A DNA stretch of 43,180 nucleotides from Okeania sp. SIO1I7 (lineage in GTDB: Bacteria > Cyanobacteriota > Cyanobacteriia > Cyanobacteriales > Microcoleaceae). The stretch spans positions 1 to 43,180 of the forward strand of contig JAAHGF010000027.1 in the NCBI GenBank assembly GCA_010672585.1, in the 5' to 3' direction. A program made the position numbers and the translations under genes. Shown here piece by piece: positions 9,081 to 17,700 of the stretch; the first letter of the stretch is position 1, and every line of letters begins with the position of its first letter. The notes beneath the pieces were generated by a model. That model was not told the origin of the DNA. It ran no database searches and saw nothing but the letters and a program-made list of their open reading frames with translations.

Positions 9081-9159
9081 AAAAATTCTGAGTATAATTT
9101 ACTTTTTTATAAATTGGCAATCCCAAATTAACATTAGAGTCAGAACTTTTTTTTTCATC

Positions 9160-9408
9160 TCAATTATAAGAATACTTTACCAACTTAACCCTTTCTTTTT
9201 CTGACAAATTTTCCTCTAAAACACTAATATTTTCCACAGGAATATTAACTTTAACCTTCTCACCAATAGCATATTGATTCAGATGAAAAGGATTAATATT
9301 TTGTCTGCGGATAACTATCTTAGCTTTGTCAGTTAAACACACCACATAACGAGTATCTGTACCAATATAAACAATATTTTCTACTATCCCTGAAAAATCA
9401 GATTTTTC
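9160..9408 (-). pseudogene. Polyamine ABC transporter ATPase (PotA-like) C-terminal remnant
   Basis: The frame gives SGIVENIVYIGTDTRYVVCL, then TDKAKIVIRRQN and IGEKVKVNIPVENISVL before the stop. This matches the TOBE domain at the end of PotA/CysA-type ABC ATPases. The whole ATPase domain is missing. The upstream border coincides with a CCCCTACT repeat block at 9409-9459, so the gene appears cut by a repeat or recombination. A translation from the internal ATG at 9345 would give only 61 residues and is unlikely to function. Confidence 0.65.
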
Positions 9409-9459
9409 AGTAGGGGAGTAGGGGAGATTGAAGTAATTATAGAATTATCAACATATATT
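9409..9459 (-). repeat. Dispersed repeat with CCCCTACT units (copy 1)
   Basis: Read on the minus strand this is a TATGTTGATAATTCTATAAT block followed by CACTTCAAT-like sequence and CCCCTACT units. It closely matches 19297-19345, where the same order occurs on the plus strand with more CCCCTACT copies. It marks the truncation point of the PotA remnant. Confidence 0.6.
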
Positions 9460-9460
9460 A

Positions 9461-9652
9461 TCAGGACTTACGCACGAGGCACGAAAATTTCTAAGCACGG
9501 GAGCAAGATCCTCCCACTACTATGCCTCGTAACAAAAATAATGACAATGCAACACCATTAAAAATTGAACATAACAATATTTTTTCCACTTTGGTACAAT
9601 ATAATATCAGGACTTACGCATGAGGTACCAAAAACTAGGACTTGAGATTGCT
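9461..9652. repeat. Two partial copies of the GGACTTACGCA element
   Basis: TCAGGACTTACGCACGAGGC starts at 9461 and ATCAGGACTTACGCATGAGG at 9606. The second copy continues through ACTAGGACTTGAGATTGC, matching the inverted copy at 274-367. No convincing right ends are visible, so these look like truncated copies. The first copy carries a CACGGGAGCAAGATCCTCCC stretch that is also found, inverted, near 10488-10510. Confidence 0.55.
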
Positions 9653-9770
9653 TTCCGTTCCGAAATGCTCCGTAAACAACGGTGTCTCAAAAAAAATCTG
9701 CTGAGTGCTGACCGCTTCTTTAAAATTGGATAAAAGACTCTATCATTATTTTCAGCAAAGGTAAAAAATT

Positions 9771-10373
9771 ATGGTTACAACTAACTTAGTTCAGACAATA
9801 GCTGTTAATATTCCCAAAGAAATTAATCTCAAAATTACTCACGAACAATTTGTTGAGCTAGCACTGGTTAACCGAGATTTACAATTAGAAAGAACTGCCA
9901 AAGGAGAATTAATTGTTATGGTGCCAACAGGAAGCGGTACCGGAAATCGTAACTCAAGTATTACAGGACAACTTTGGTTATGGAACCATCAAACAAAACT
10001 GGGGAAAACTTTTGATTCTTCTAGTGGTTTTCATCTGCCTAATGGTAGTAGTCGTTCTCCCGATGCAGCTTGGGTAAAACAGGAAAGATGGGATAGTTTG
10101 ACTACGGAACAAAAAGAAACTTTCGCCCCTTTATGTCCTGATTTTGTAGTAGAATTACGTTCTAAAAATGATACTATTTCCGAGTTACAGAAAAAGATGA
10201 AAGAGTATCAATCAAATGGTGCAAAATTAGGTTGGTTAATTGACAGTAAAAATCGGCAAGTAGAGATTTATTGCCAAAATAGGGAAGTAGAAATATTGGA
10301 AAATCCTAATAGTTTATCTGGGGAAGATGTATTACCTGGATTTGTTTTAGATTTGACAGAAGTTTGGGGTTAA
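9771..10373 (+). CDS. Uma2 family (DUF820) endonuclease-like protein
   Basis: The 200-residue product is a full-length member of the Uma2 family. It shows the early EQFVELALVNRDLQLERTAK region, the SRSPDAAWV motif (acidic residue of the PD-(D/E)XK-like core) and PDFVVELRSKND, whose E-x-R/K pattern supplies the second part of the site. The C-terminal GAKLGWLIDSKNRQVEIY follows. Uma2 proteins occur in large numbers in filamentous cyanobacteria; a nuclease function is predicted from the fold but rarely tested. ATG at 9771 gives the usual family length. It stands alone, next to repeats and a truncated transporter gene. Confidence 0.85.
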   Translation: MVTTNLVQTIAVNIPKEINLKITHEQFVELALVNRDLQLERTAKGELIVMVPTGSGTGNRNSSITGQLWLWNHQTKLGKTFDSSSGFHLPNGSSRSPDAAWVKQERWDSLTTEQKETFAPLCPDFVVELRSKNDTISELQKKMKEYQSNGAKLGWLIDSKNRQVEIYCQNREVEILENPNSLSGEDVLPGFVLDLTEVWG

Positions 10374-10853
10374 TAACCACATCTATTACATAGGAAAATA
10401 GGGAAGAGATTAAACATTTTCCTGCCTTGGTGGTGGTGCATCGTCATGGTTGTGCATTGCCATTATTTTTTTGACAAAGCACAACCGTGGGAGCATCTTG
10501 CTCCCGTGTCATATTATTTCTGTGTGGGGTGCTCTTGAAAAGATATTGGGAAGTAGATGAACTGATTGAGCATTGAACATTGCTTCCAGACGAGATAACT
10601 TTATTGGGTAACAAAAATGGGGTAAATAATATCATGTCCGTTGGTATCGGAGCGTGTATAAAATTGGGGAAATATTTAGCGCCATTAATGGTTTTTCCTT
10701 CTCTTAAAGCTTCTTCCTTCTTCCAACTTCGGTCTTCCTTACCTTCTCTATACAATACCGATGCTACCGGACATGATATAACAGCTAATCGCTTGGGAAC
10801 TTAAAACAGATCTGTACAAGTTAAAGTTAAAGTTGATAAACCAAACTCCTATT
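10374..10853. other. Repeat-filled spacer between Uma2 and TAXI genes
   Basis: No gene is supported. The spacer holds a GGGAGCATCTTGCTCCC palindrome near 10490 and the 151-bp MITE-like element at 10629-10779. Open frames across it on both strands have no family resemblance and coincide with the repeats. Confidence 0.55.
10629..10779. repeat. MITE-like element, family with ATATCATGTCCGG ends (copy 2)
   Basis: The left end, ATATCATGTCCGTTGGTATC, pairs with the right end, whose minus strand reads ATATCATGTCCGGTAGCATC. This gives a 22-bp terminal inverted repeat with about three mismatches. Length (151 bp), ends and the internal GTGTATAAAATT block agree with the element at 2206-2357. It carries no gene. 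Confidence 0.7.
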
Positions 10854-12431
10854 TTAAGATTGAGTAGATTGATAGCTTGTCAAAGGAACCGTAAGGTTAT
10901 TATTATCAGTATGATGGGTATTATTATTGTTTAAATTCACATAATGACTAATAAGTTGGGTAAGATGAATGAAAGTCTGAATATCAATTTGACGTGATAA
11001 TAACATTTCTCGATATTTCTCTTCTAAATTTTCCAGCTTATCCTTAACTTCTTCTGGGCATACTTCCGACATAGATTGCCATTCATCAATTAATTCTATG
11101 GTATTTTGAATATCTTTCTGATTTTGTTTTTCTTGCAAAATTCGGCATTCTTCTACCAGCATCTTTGTCATTTCTTCTAACTTTTCATAAGCTTCTTTAG
11201 GTAAATCTCCCTCAATCAACATTGACCTATGTTGCTGCCTTAATTCTTCTACTTCTTTAAGAGCTTGAATTGGATTTTCTTCTAAATTTAAACTAATGTT
11301 ACTGAGAGCTAAACGGCTATTTTTAATCATATTGAGACACTGTTTATGACGCCACATTCGCAACAAAAATCCGAGAATACCTGTAGATATAACAATAATT
11401 ATACCTGCCTGTAAATCTTGGTTTTCCTCCAAGTAGCGCATCCAAACTTGTCTGGGGTCACCTTGCTCAAATGCTTGCTGGGAACCAGGATGAAGATATA
11501 CCAACCCACTCTGTAATAAAGAGCGAGTATTTCCGTTCGCAAGTTCTGGGTAAAATAATGAGTATTGTCGAGAAGATGAGATAATTGACCAAGTTAAAAG
11601 AGCAATTTTTTCCTTACTGACATCAGGACGAGTTACCAAAGCAGCAGCAGTAGAAATAGTAGGCAAATCTTCCTTAGGTATTGGTGGTAGAGGAATATAA
11701 CTACCCTTTGGCATAGTTGCACTTTGATATGATTCTGGAAATTGAATAGTTAAGTAGTTAATAAAGGCAGTTGATATCGGAACTAACCTGAGCAAGGGAG
11801 GTTTTGCTAGCTCTGCTTGAATTTTCTTACTGCTTCCCACCGGACCAACATAGACGAAAGCATCTATTTCTTTCTGTTTCAGTTTATCTAATCCTTCTCT
11901 GATATCAATATTCGCTTCAATAATGTTTAGATTTGTGGCACTAAATAGTCGTCTAGCAGTGAAGTAAATACCGCTTTCCGGAGCACCAAAAATGACTCGC
12001 TTTCCGTCAAGGTCAGTAAAAGTATCGATCTCTGAGTCAGATTGTGTAATTAGGTGTAAATATTCATGGGCAAGAACAGCTATTGCTTGGACTTTGCCCA
12101 TTTTCATTGCTTCGCTGGCGACATCTAGTTGAACTAGAGCAAGGTCCGCTTCTCCATTGAGTAGGCGTTTGAGGTTTTGTTGCGAACCGTAGGAATCATA
12201 ATTATCGCGGACTTTTATTTTCCCTACTTCACGAGCTGAAGTTACTATTTGCCTGCCTATATTCTCATAAGCACCTCCATTAGCACCACTAGAAAGGGTG
12301 AGACTGTAGCGTTGAGTAGTGCAACTCGTTAATGCGATCGCCCATAAAAATATACCTCCTATTCCTATTAATTTACTAGGTAGCTTATGATGAGGATATA
12401 TAGCAGTTGATAATTTAGTAAATATATGCAA
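10854..12431 (-). CDS. TAXI-family TRAP-type solute-binding lipoprotein with C-terminal membrane helix
   Basis: The 525-residue product has a hydrophobic signal ending in a lipobox (ALTSC, Cys37), so it is probably an exported lipoprotein. Residues about 40-330 match TAXI-type TRAP transporter solute-binding proteins: LSSGANGGAYENIGRQI, NLKRLLNGEADLALVQLDVA, LDGKRVIFGAPESGIYFTAR and DAFVYVGPVG. A membrane helix follows at 342-360, then about 165 cytoplasmic residues that are charged and probably coiled coil. Classical TAXI proteins are soluble and end near residue 330, so the tail is unusual. No TRAP permease gene is adjacent. The ligand is unknown, and a role in sensing rather than transport is possible. 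Confidence 0.8.
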   Translation of the reverse strand: MHIFTKLSTAIYPHHKLPSKLIGIGGIFLWAIALTSCTTQRYSLTLSSGANGGAYENIGRQIVTSAREVGKIKVRDNYDSYGSQQNLKRLLNGEADLALVQLDVASEAMKMGKVQAIAVLAHEYLHLITQSDSEIDTFTDLDGKRVIFGAPESGIYFTARRLFSATNLNIIEANIDIREGLDKLKQKEIDAFVYVGPVGSSKKIQAELAKPPLLRLVPISTAFINYLTIQFPESYQSATMPKGSYIPLPPIPKEDLPTISTAAALVTRPDVSKEKIALLTWSIISSSRQYSLFYPELANGNTRSLLQSGLVYLHPGSQQAFEQGDPRQVWMRYLEENQDLQAGIIIVISTGILGFLLRMWRHKQCLNMIKNSRLALSNISLNLEENPIQALKEVEELRQQHRSMLIEGDLPKEAYEKLEEMTKMLVEECRILQEKQNQKDIQNTIELIDEWQSMSEVCPEEVKDKLENLEEKYREMLLSRQIDIQTFIHLTQLISHYVNLNNNNTHHTDNNNLTVPLTSYQSTQS

Positions 12432-12730
12432 TTTTTTATCTCCTTAAAAGGAAAAATGTTATGCCTAGAATAATGCGATGATTTATAGTTAACTATTACT
12501 ATGCATGACTACTAATTCTCTAATCCAACTGAAATTATATCATGTCCACTTAAATTAGCGATCGAAAAATATCTTGTTTTTGGCTGAATAGCAGAAGGAA
12601 GGACTAAAGAACTAAAAAATCTTGTGTTGTCTGAGTTTTAAGTTTTTGATATATCCTCACCTTTCCTGATACTGGTATAATATAAGACATTCTATAGAAC
12701 CCCTAAACGGATCTATTTAAAAACAGAGGA

Positions 12731-12780
12731 GGAGATGGGGAGATGGGGAGATGGGGGGATGGGAAGATGGGGAGATGAGA
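12731..12780 (+). repeat. GATGGGGA minisatellite (copy 1)
   Basis: About six tandem units of GATGGGGA with small variations are visible. The same unit recurs at 14353-14386. The runs of four G at regular spacing could form a G-quadruplex, but that is inference. Confidence 0.75.
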
Positions 12781-13049
12781 GTATTTTTCTACTTGCTTGG
12801 TGCACCTCTGTTCCCTGTTCCCTGTTCCCTGCTATAGAAATTGAATTTTGCTAGATAGACGAATGTCAATTTGGGATTTTTCTGCCCAACTATGAGCCTA
12901 AAATATTAACACGCATGAGCATCAATAGCTGAAAAATTTGCACTTTTTAAAGCTCCCAAAAAGGCACTTACCTTTGAAACAGGGGTAGAAGGAGAAAGTT
13001 TTTTGCTCCCCCTCTTATCTGAGGATATCATACCTCAAATCAGCAACGC

Positions 13050-13235
13050 CTTGAGATACTCCCGACGTTGCACTTGAGCGACAACGCAGGATTCTTCAAC
13101 CCACAAAGGAGTTGCAGTTTATACAGAGGTGATGTCCTCCCCCTGTCTCGATTCAGTACACCATTTTCTGGCTTTTCCATACGGCACTGAATCGAAGATT
13201 AAAGTGCGGGAATTCCCGCCAGCAAAGCCTTAAAA
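13050..13235. mobile_element. IS605/tnpB-type end region, remnant without transposase
   Basis: The stretch ACTCCCGACGTTG then CAACGCAGGATTC forms a hairpin of the kind found at ends of cyanobacterial IS605-type tnpB elements. It closely parallels the hairpin at 28794-28828 (TCCTCCCGACGCTG, then CAGCGCGGGATTCC). A GCGGGAATTCCCGCC palindrome follows near 13206 and could also serve as the rpmA terminator. No tnpB or tnpA coding sequence remains between them. Confidence 0.4.
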
Positions 13236-13256
13236 ATAGACACTTATCAAAACTGT

Positions 13257-13544
13257 TTAAGCTTCAGCAACTGCGACATTAGTCTCTTGAGTTACTGGAT
13301 AAACGCTCACTTTTTTCCGACTTTTACCTTTTCTTTCAAAAGTCACTACACCCTCAACTAAAGCAAATAAAGTATAGTCAGTACCGACACCAACATTATT
13401 GCCTGGATGGAATTTGCTACCACGTTGCCTGACAAGAATATTACCCGCTTTAACAACTTGACCACCAAAGCGTTTAACACCTAATCTCTGGGAATTAGAG
13501 TCGCGACCGTTACGAGTACTACCAGTACCTTTCTTATGAGCCAT
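13257..13544 (-). CDS. rpmA: 50S ribosomal protein L27
   Basis: L27 sits near the peptidyl-transferase centre of the large ribosomal subunit. The product shows the diagnostic start [20 protein letters not shown], then [17 protein letters not shown]-like [13 protein letters not shown] and [10 protein letters not shown]. The start was set at ATG 13544 because GGAGGAAAT lies just upstream of it at good spacing and because L27 begins MAHKKG. A longer frame begins at 13556 but would add MEEI in front. The product is then 95 residues. The gene follows rplU by about 40 bp on the same strand, the usual rplU-rpmA operon. Confidence 0.97.
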   Translation of the reverse strand: MAHKKGTGSTRNGRDSNSQRLGVKRFGGQVVKAGNILVRQRGSKFHPGNNVGVGTDYTLFALVEGVVTFERKGKSRKKVSVYPVTQETNVAVAEA

Positions 13545-13584
13545 AATTTCCTCCAAATTTTATTATGTATAATAACTTCTATAC

Positions 13585-14097
13585 TTATTCTGCCTGATTT
13601 TCTGGTTTTTCTTCAGATACATTTTCAACTTCTGCTGTAGTTTCTGAAGCTTGCTCGCTAATAGTTTCTACTGATTCTTGAATTTCTGTAGCTTCAGTTG
13701 CTGTTTCTGTAACAGTTTCACTTGCTTCTGGAGTTACTTCTGTAACCGAAGTCTGAGATTCTACTGCTGTTAATACTTTGCCATTAATACTTATGGAGTC
13801 AATCATTAGACGAGTAAGTTCTTGGCGATGTCCCCTTTTCTTACGAGTTTTCTTTTTAGGCCGCATTTTGTAGACAATAATTTTTTTGCCCCGTAAGTGT
13901 CTCATCACAGTGCCTTTGACAAGAGCACCTTCTACAAGAGGTTGACCAATATGAACATCTCCCTCATGTTGAACTAGAAGCACATTATCCAGAGAAACTT
14001 GATCTCCCTCCGCTGCTTGTAGAAGGTCAATATCGTAAAAGCGACCTGCTTCTACCCTCAGTTGTTTTCCACCTGTTTCAATAATTGCGTAACTCAT
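13585..14097 (-). CDS. rplU: 50S ribosomal protein L21 with long acidic C-terminal tail
   Basis: L21 binds 23S rRNA and L20 during large-subunit assembly. The start [18 protein letters not shown], the [20 protein letters not shown] core and the downstream LTRLMIDSI are typical. The ribosomal part ends near residue 105-115. It is followed by about 60 residues rich in E, T, V and S (for example [20 protein letters not shown]) that standard L21 (about 103 residues) lacks. Extended L21 proteins are known in cyanobacteria, but this tail is long and repetitive. The gene heads the operon with rpmA. Confidence 0.96.
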   Translation of the reverse strand: MSYAIIETGGKQLRVEAGRFYDIDLLQAAEGDQVSLDNVLLVQHEGDVHIGQPLVEGALVKGTVMRHLRGKKIIVYKMRPKKKTRKKRGHRQELTRLMIDSISINGKVLTAVESQTSVTEVTPEASETVTETATEATEIQESVETISEQASETTAEVENVSEEKPENQAE

Positions 14098-14352
14098 TAA
14101 ATTTGTGTTGATAGGTTTGCCGTACAGGTAGCTGGTTCTAACACTAATACCTTAAATGGTATTGTAGTTAGTTAAAATGGGCAAATGCCTTGATTTATTT
14201 ACCAGCTTTTATTATGTCTGAACCTGGTCCGAGCAGGATTTAGACACACAATCTCCAATTATCTCTGACAAACGTAATTTTTGTCAAGTAGGGGCTAATG
14301 GCTATTAGCTAGGGCATAATTACTGGACCGACACAGCTAAAATGGTGCGTTA

Positions 14353-14386
14353 GATGGGGAGATGGGGAGATGGGGAGATGGGGAGA
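14353..14386 (+). repeat. GATGGGGA minisatellite (copy 2)
   Basis: Four near-perfect GATGGGGA units stand here, the same unit as at 12731-12780. The two copies flank the rplU-rpmA pair. Confidence 0.75.
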
Positions 14387-14682
14387 AAAAGACACCTAGA
14401 AACAAAAATAAGAGTGCACAGTTTTAGGTGTGTCAGTCTACTACGTTAACGCTGTTCTTAGAAACCATAGATTATGTCAAGCTGTTAATTACCCCTACAA
14501 ATTGTATAATGATCTACGCAACTATATTACTCCGAAGCAAACAGATTTGATATAATATAAAATTCCCTCGGGTTCGGTATAAAAAAATGTTCCAACCGAT
14601 GCGCCATTGTCAAATATTTCTTGATATTCCCCTCCTGGCTCCCCTCCAGGGAGGAGCGGGGGTGGGTTTGGTTAGGGGTGGT

Positions 14683-14732
14683 TCCCCCTGTCCCCTGTTG
14701 CCTGTCCCCTGTCCCCTGTTGCCTGTTGCCTC
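14683..14732 (+). repeat. CCCCTGT/TGCCTGT tandem repeats at the 3' end of hmpE
   Basis: Seven or so units of 6-7 bp alternate between CCCCTGT and TGCCTGT. They lie immediately beyond the hmpE stop codon. The related CCCTGTTCCCTGTT unit occurs near 12808 and near 29155. Confidence 0.7.
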
Positions 14733-14743
14733 CCATATTAAAA

Positions 14744-17700
14744 TCAATGACCACCACCGCTCAATACATCTCCAACAGCTTTACCTTCTAGTATACTAAC
14801 CGCCCCTTCTAATAGCTTCTCTTCAATATATGGCTTGGTAAAGTACCCCTTTGCTCCCAACTCAAATGCCATTTCCATGTGTTTTTTGGCACCACGAGAT
14901 GTCAACATCGCCACAGGTAAAGTATTCAAATTAGCATCTTTTTGCATCCGAGATAATAACTCGAAGCCATCCATCCGAGGCATTTCAATGTCACAGAATA
15001 CCAAATCACACGGTAAACCTGCGCGCATTTTTTCCCAGGCATCCTTACCATCCCTTGCTTGTTCAACTCGATAACCAGCTTTACTAAATGTCATGGATAA
15101 CAATTCACGGACTGTAATTGAGTCATCAACAATTAATACTGTTAACTCACTCTTTTGCTGCATAGGCAAAGAGGCCTCATCTTCTTCGCTAGATGACCAC
15201 ATATTACCCTCATCTCGGCGTAGTCTTCCTGTTGCTAGGTTAATTAATTCAATGACATCTGCGATCGCTACAATATTACCATCTCCTAAAACTGTTGCTC
15301 CAGCAATACCAATAGGTTTAGGTATAGGACCCTCTAGTTGTTTAATTACAATTTCCTTCTGTTGCTCTAAAACTTGATCTACTTGCACCGCCAAAAATAT
15401 GCCAGCAGAAGCAGAGCGCAAAACAACAATTGAAATCATATCTTCCTCAGCATTCATACCATACACATTACCGCGACGAAGATGACGATTATAAATCAGC
15501 AGCTCTCGTAAGTGACGGAAAGGCAACTTTGAGCCACGCCATTCTATATAATTTTCCTCGTTTTCTCCTGTTTTAATATCCTCCTTAGACACTTTAATCA
15601 TATCTTCTACCCCATCCATAGGAAAAGCAATCCAGGAGCGATCGCTAATACAACATAATGCTTTCGAGATACTCAAAGTCAGAGGTAATCGAATTGTAAA
15701 CATTGTACCTTTACCAATAGTAGAGTCAATAGAAATAGTACCTCGAATTTCGGTTAAATTAGTTTTCACCACATCTAACCCTACTCCACGACCTGAAAAA
15801 TTATCAGCCTTATCTTTTGTACTAAAACCCGGATGAAAGAGCAAATCATAAACATCAATGTTAGACATCCCCTGAGCTTGTTGTTGAGTAATTACACCTT
15901 TTTCTATCGCTTTTTTCTTTACTTTTTCGGGATTAATTCCCGCTCCATTATCTGCAACCGAAATCACCGTTTGATTACCTTGGTGAAAAGCACGAATTGT
16001 GATTTTACCTTTACGAGACTTACCTGCTGTTAAACGTTGTTGAGGTGTTTCAACTCCATGAGTTATGGCATTATTAATTAGATGTTTCATTGGGTCAGAA
16101 AGCTTATCCTGAATCATTTTATCAATTAAGGTTTCTTTTCCTTCTACCTGTAAATTCACCTCTTTGCCACATTCCATTGAAATGTCTCGCACAGCACGAG
16201 GTAATAGTTGTACTGTTTGAGAAAATGGTATCATTCTTGCCTTGTTTAACCCCTCTTGTAGTTGAGTTGTCACCTGTCGGAGTATACGAGTTACTTTTTC
16301 TGCGTCATCAACCAGAAATTCAATATCAGAGGAAGATTCTCTTACTCGGACAATATATTCTATGGTTTCCTGAGCCAATAAATGGAAAGGAGTGAAATTT
16401 TCTACCCGGTCAAGATCGAGAGAGTCATCAAATTTTCTCTTTCCACTTATCTTTTCGGTGGCTTTATTAGATAAATTAGAGGTCTGAGTAGAATGATGTC
16501 CTTGACGACTGTCCCAAATGGCTCTTTCTAAAAGGGTTTTTTCATACAAGTCGTGCATTCGTTGTCCAGCATCACTTAGTAGCATTACCTGATGGAGCAG
16601 GTTATCTAGAAACTGGCGCATTCTTTCTTGACCTTGTTCTAAACTATTACGATTGACTACTAGCTCTCCTACTAAGTTACTGAGGTTATCTAGTTGTTTT
16701 GCAGGTACTTTAACTGTTTGCTCTGGAGGGCGTCTATTTCGGCGAGGAGTATTAGTAGTAGAAGCTCCACTAGATTTATAAGTATCTATATTAGGAGTTT
16801 CTAATAATTTATCTAAGTCACTAAATGGATCTTCTTCTGGTGGTTGTTTTGTTATACTGGCAGCTTCATCGGTAGGAGGTGTCTTTTCTACAACTGCTGT
16901 CTTTGATTTGAGTTTTGAATTAATTTCTGTACCATTTAATAGTTTTTCTAGTTGTACAAAAATATTGTAATTATCTAACTTTTCTCCATTTAGTATTGCT
17001 TCTAATTCAATAAATTTATAGTCTTCTGATTCTATTTGATTTTTAACTGTTAATTGTTGATTTTTTTCTGACTCTACAGAAGTTGTTTCACTTACTACAT
17101 CATCTAACAACTTATTTAAGTCTACATCATCTACAGTTTCGGGGTTTTCTACGGTAGGCCACAAATCTTCTATATTTACTGAAAGTTCTGAATTTTCTTG
17201 AATTTCATTTTCATTATTGCTCTCAATTAAACTATCTAATGATTCATTAGAGTCTAAGTTAATAAAATCTAGATTTGGATCGTTGAATAAACTATTCAAA
17301 TCATTATGTTCATCTTCCCAATTTACCTGCTCCACATTGATTGATTTCTGTGAGTATGACAATTCTAAATCTTCTCGATCGAATAATTGGGAAAAACTGG
17401 ATGTCAAATCCTCTGATTCTATTTGATTTTCTTGTTGTTCATTTACTATTTCTAAATCTTCAAACAGTGCTTCTAAGTCTGCTACTTTTGAGTTTAAATC
17501 ATTTTTGGTTTGAATTTGGCTTTGATTATTTTCTACTTTTACATCATTTTTATTTTCTTGTTCTTCATCTTGGATTGCCAATAATTCACTAAAATCTTCA
17601 TCTAATTGAGATTTTTTGTTGGTCTTTTGGGGGATTGATTTGATATTTTTTTGCGGATTATTTTTTGGTGAATCTACTTGTGAATTCCAGTAATTTTCAG

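Larger units (their letters stand above)
12432..13256. other. Repeat-rich spacer downstream of rpmA
   Basis: No gene is seen. Contents include an ATATCATGTCC end at about 12537, GATGGGGA repeats at 12731-12780, CCCTGTTCCCTGTT repeats near 12808, a block at 12993-13048 similar to 2018-2077, and an IS605-like end region at 13050-13235. Confidence 0.55.
14098..14743. other. Spacer between hmpE and rplU, rich in simple repeats
   Basis: No gene is supported. The right part holds a CCCCTCCAGGGAGG-type palindrome near 14640 and CCCCTGT/TGCCTGT tandem repeats at 14683-14732, 11 bases from the hmpE stop. The left part holds GATGGGGA repeats. The promoter of the rplU operon should lie within about 150 bp upstream of 14097 but no clear box was recognised. 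Confidence 0.5.

Noticed and set aside
9081-9159. Short spacer upstream of the STAND gene examined for a partner gene
   Set aside because: Only 79 bases of A+T-rich DNA lie here; no small partner or antitoxin-like gene fits.
10444-10755. 103-codon open frame on the minus strand
   Set aside because: It lies across the MITE-like element and a palindrome, has no family resemblance and no ribosome-binding site; treated as repeat sequence.
12731-14386. Possible CRISPR or origin iterons in the GATGGGGA repeats
   Set aside because: Units are contiguous 8-mers without spacers, and no dnaA boxes or replication genes are near.
14527-14799. Open frames on both strands between rplU and hmpE
   Set aside because: They consist mainly of translated CCCCTGT and GGGACAGG repeats and overlap each other on opposite strands.
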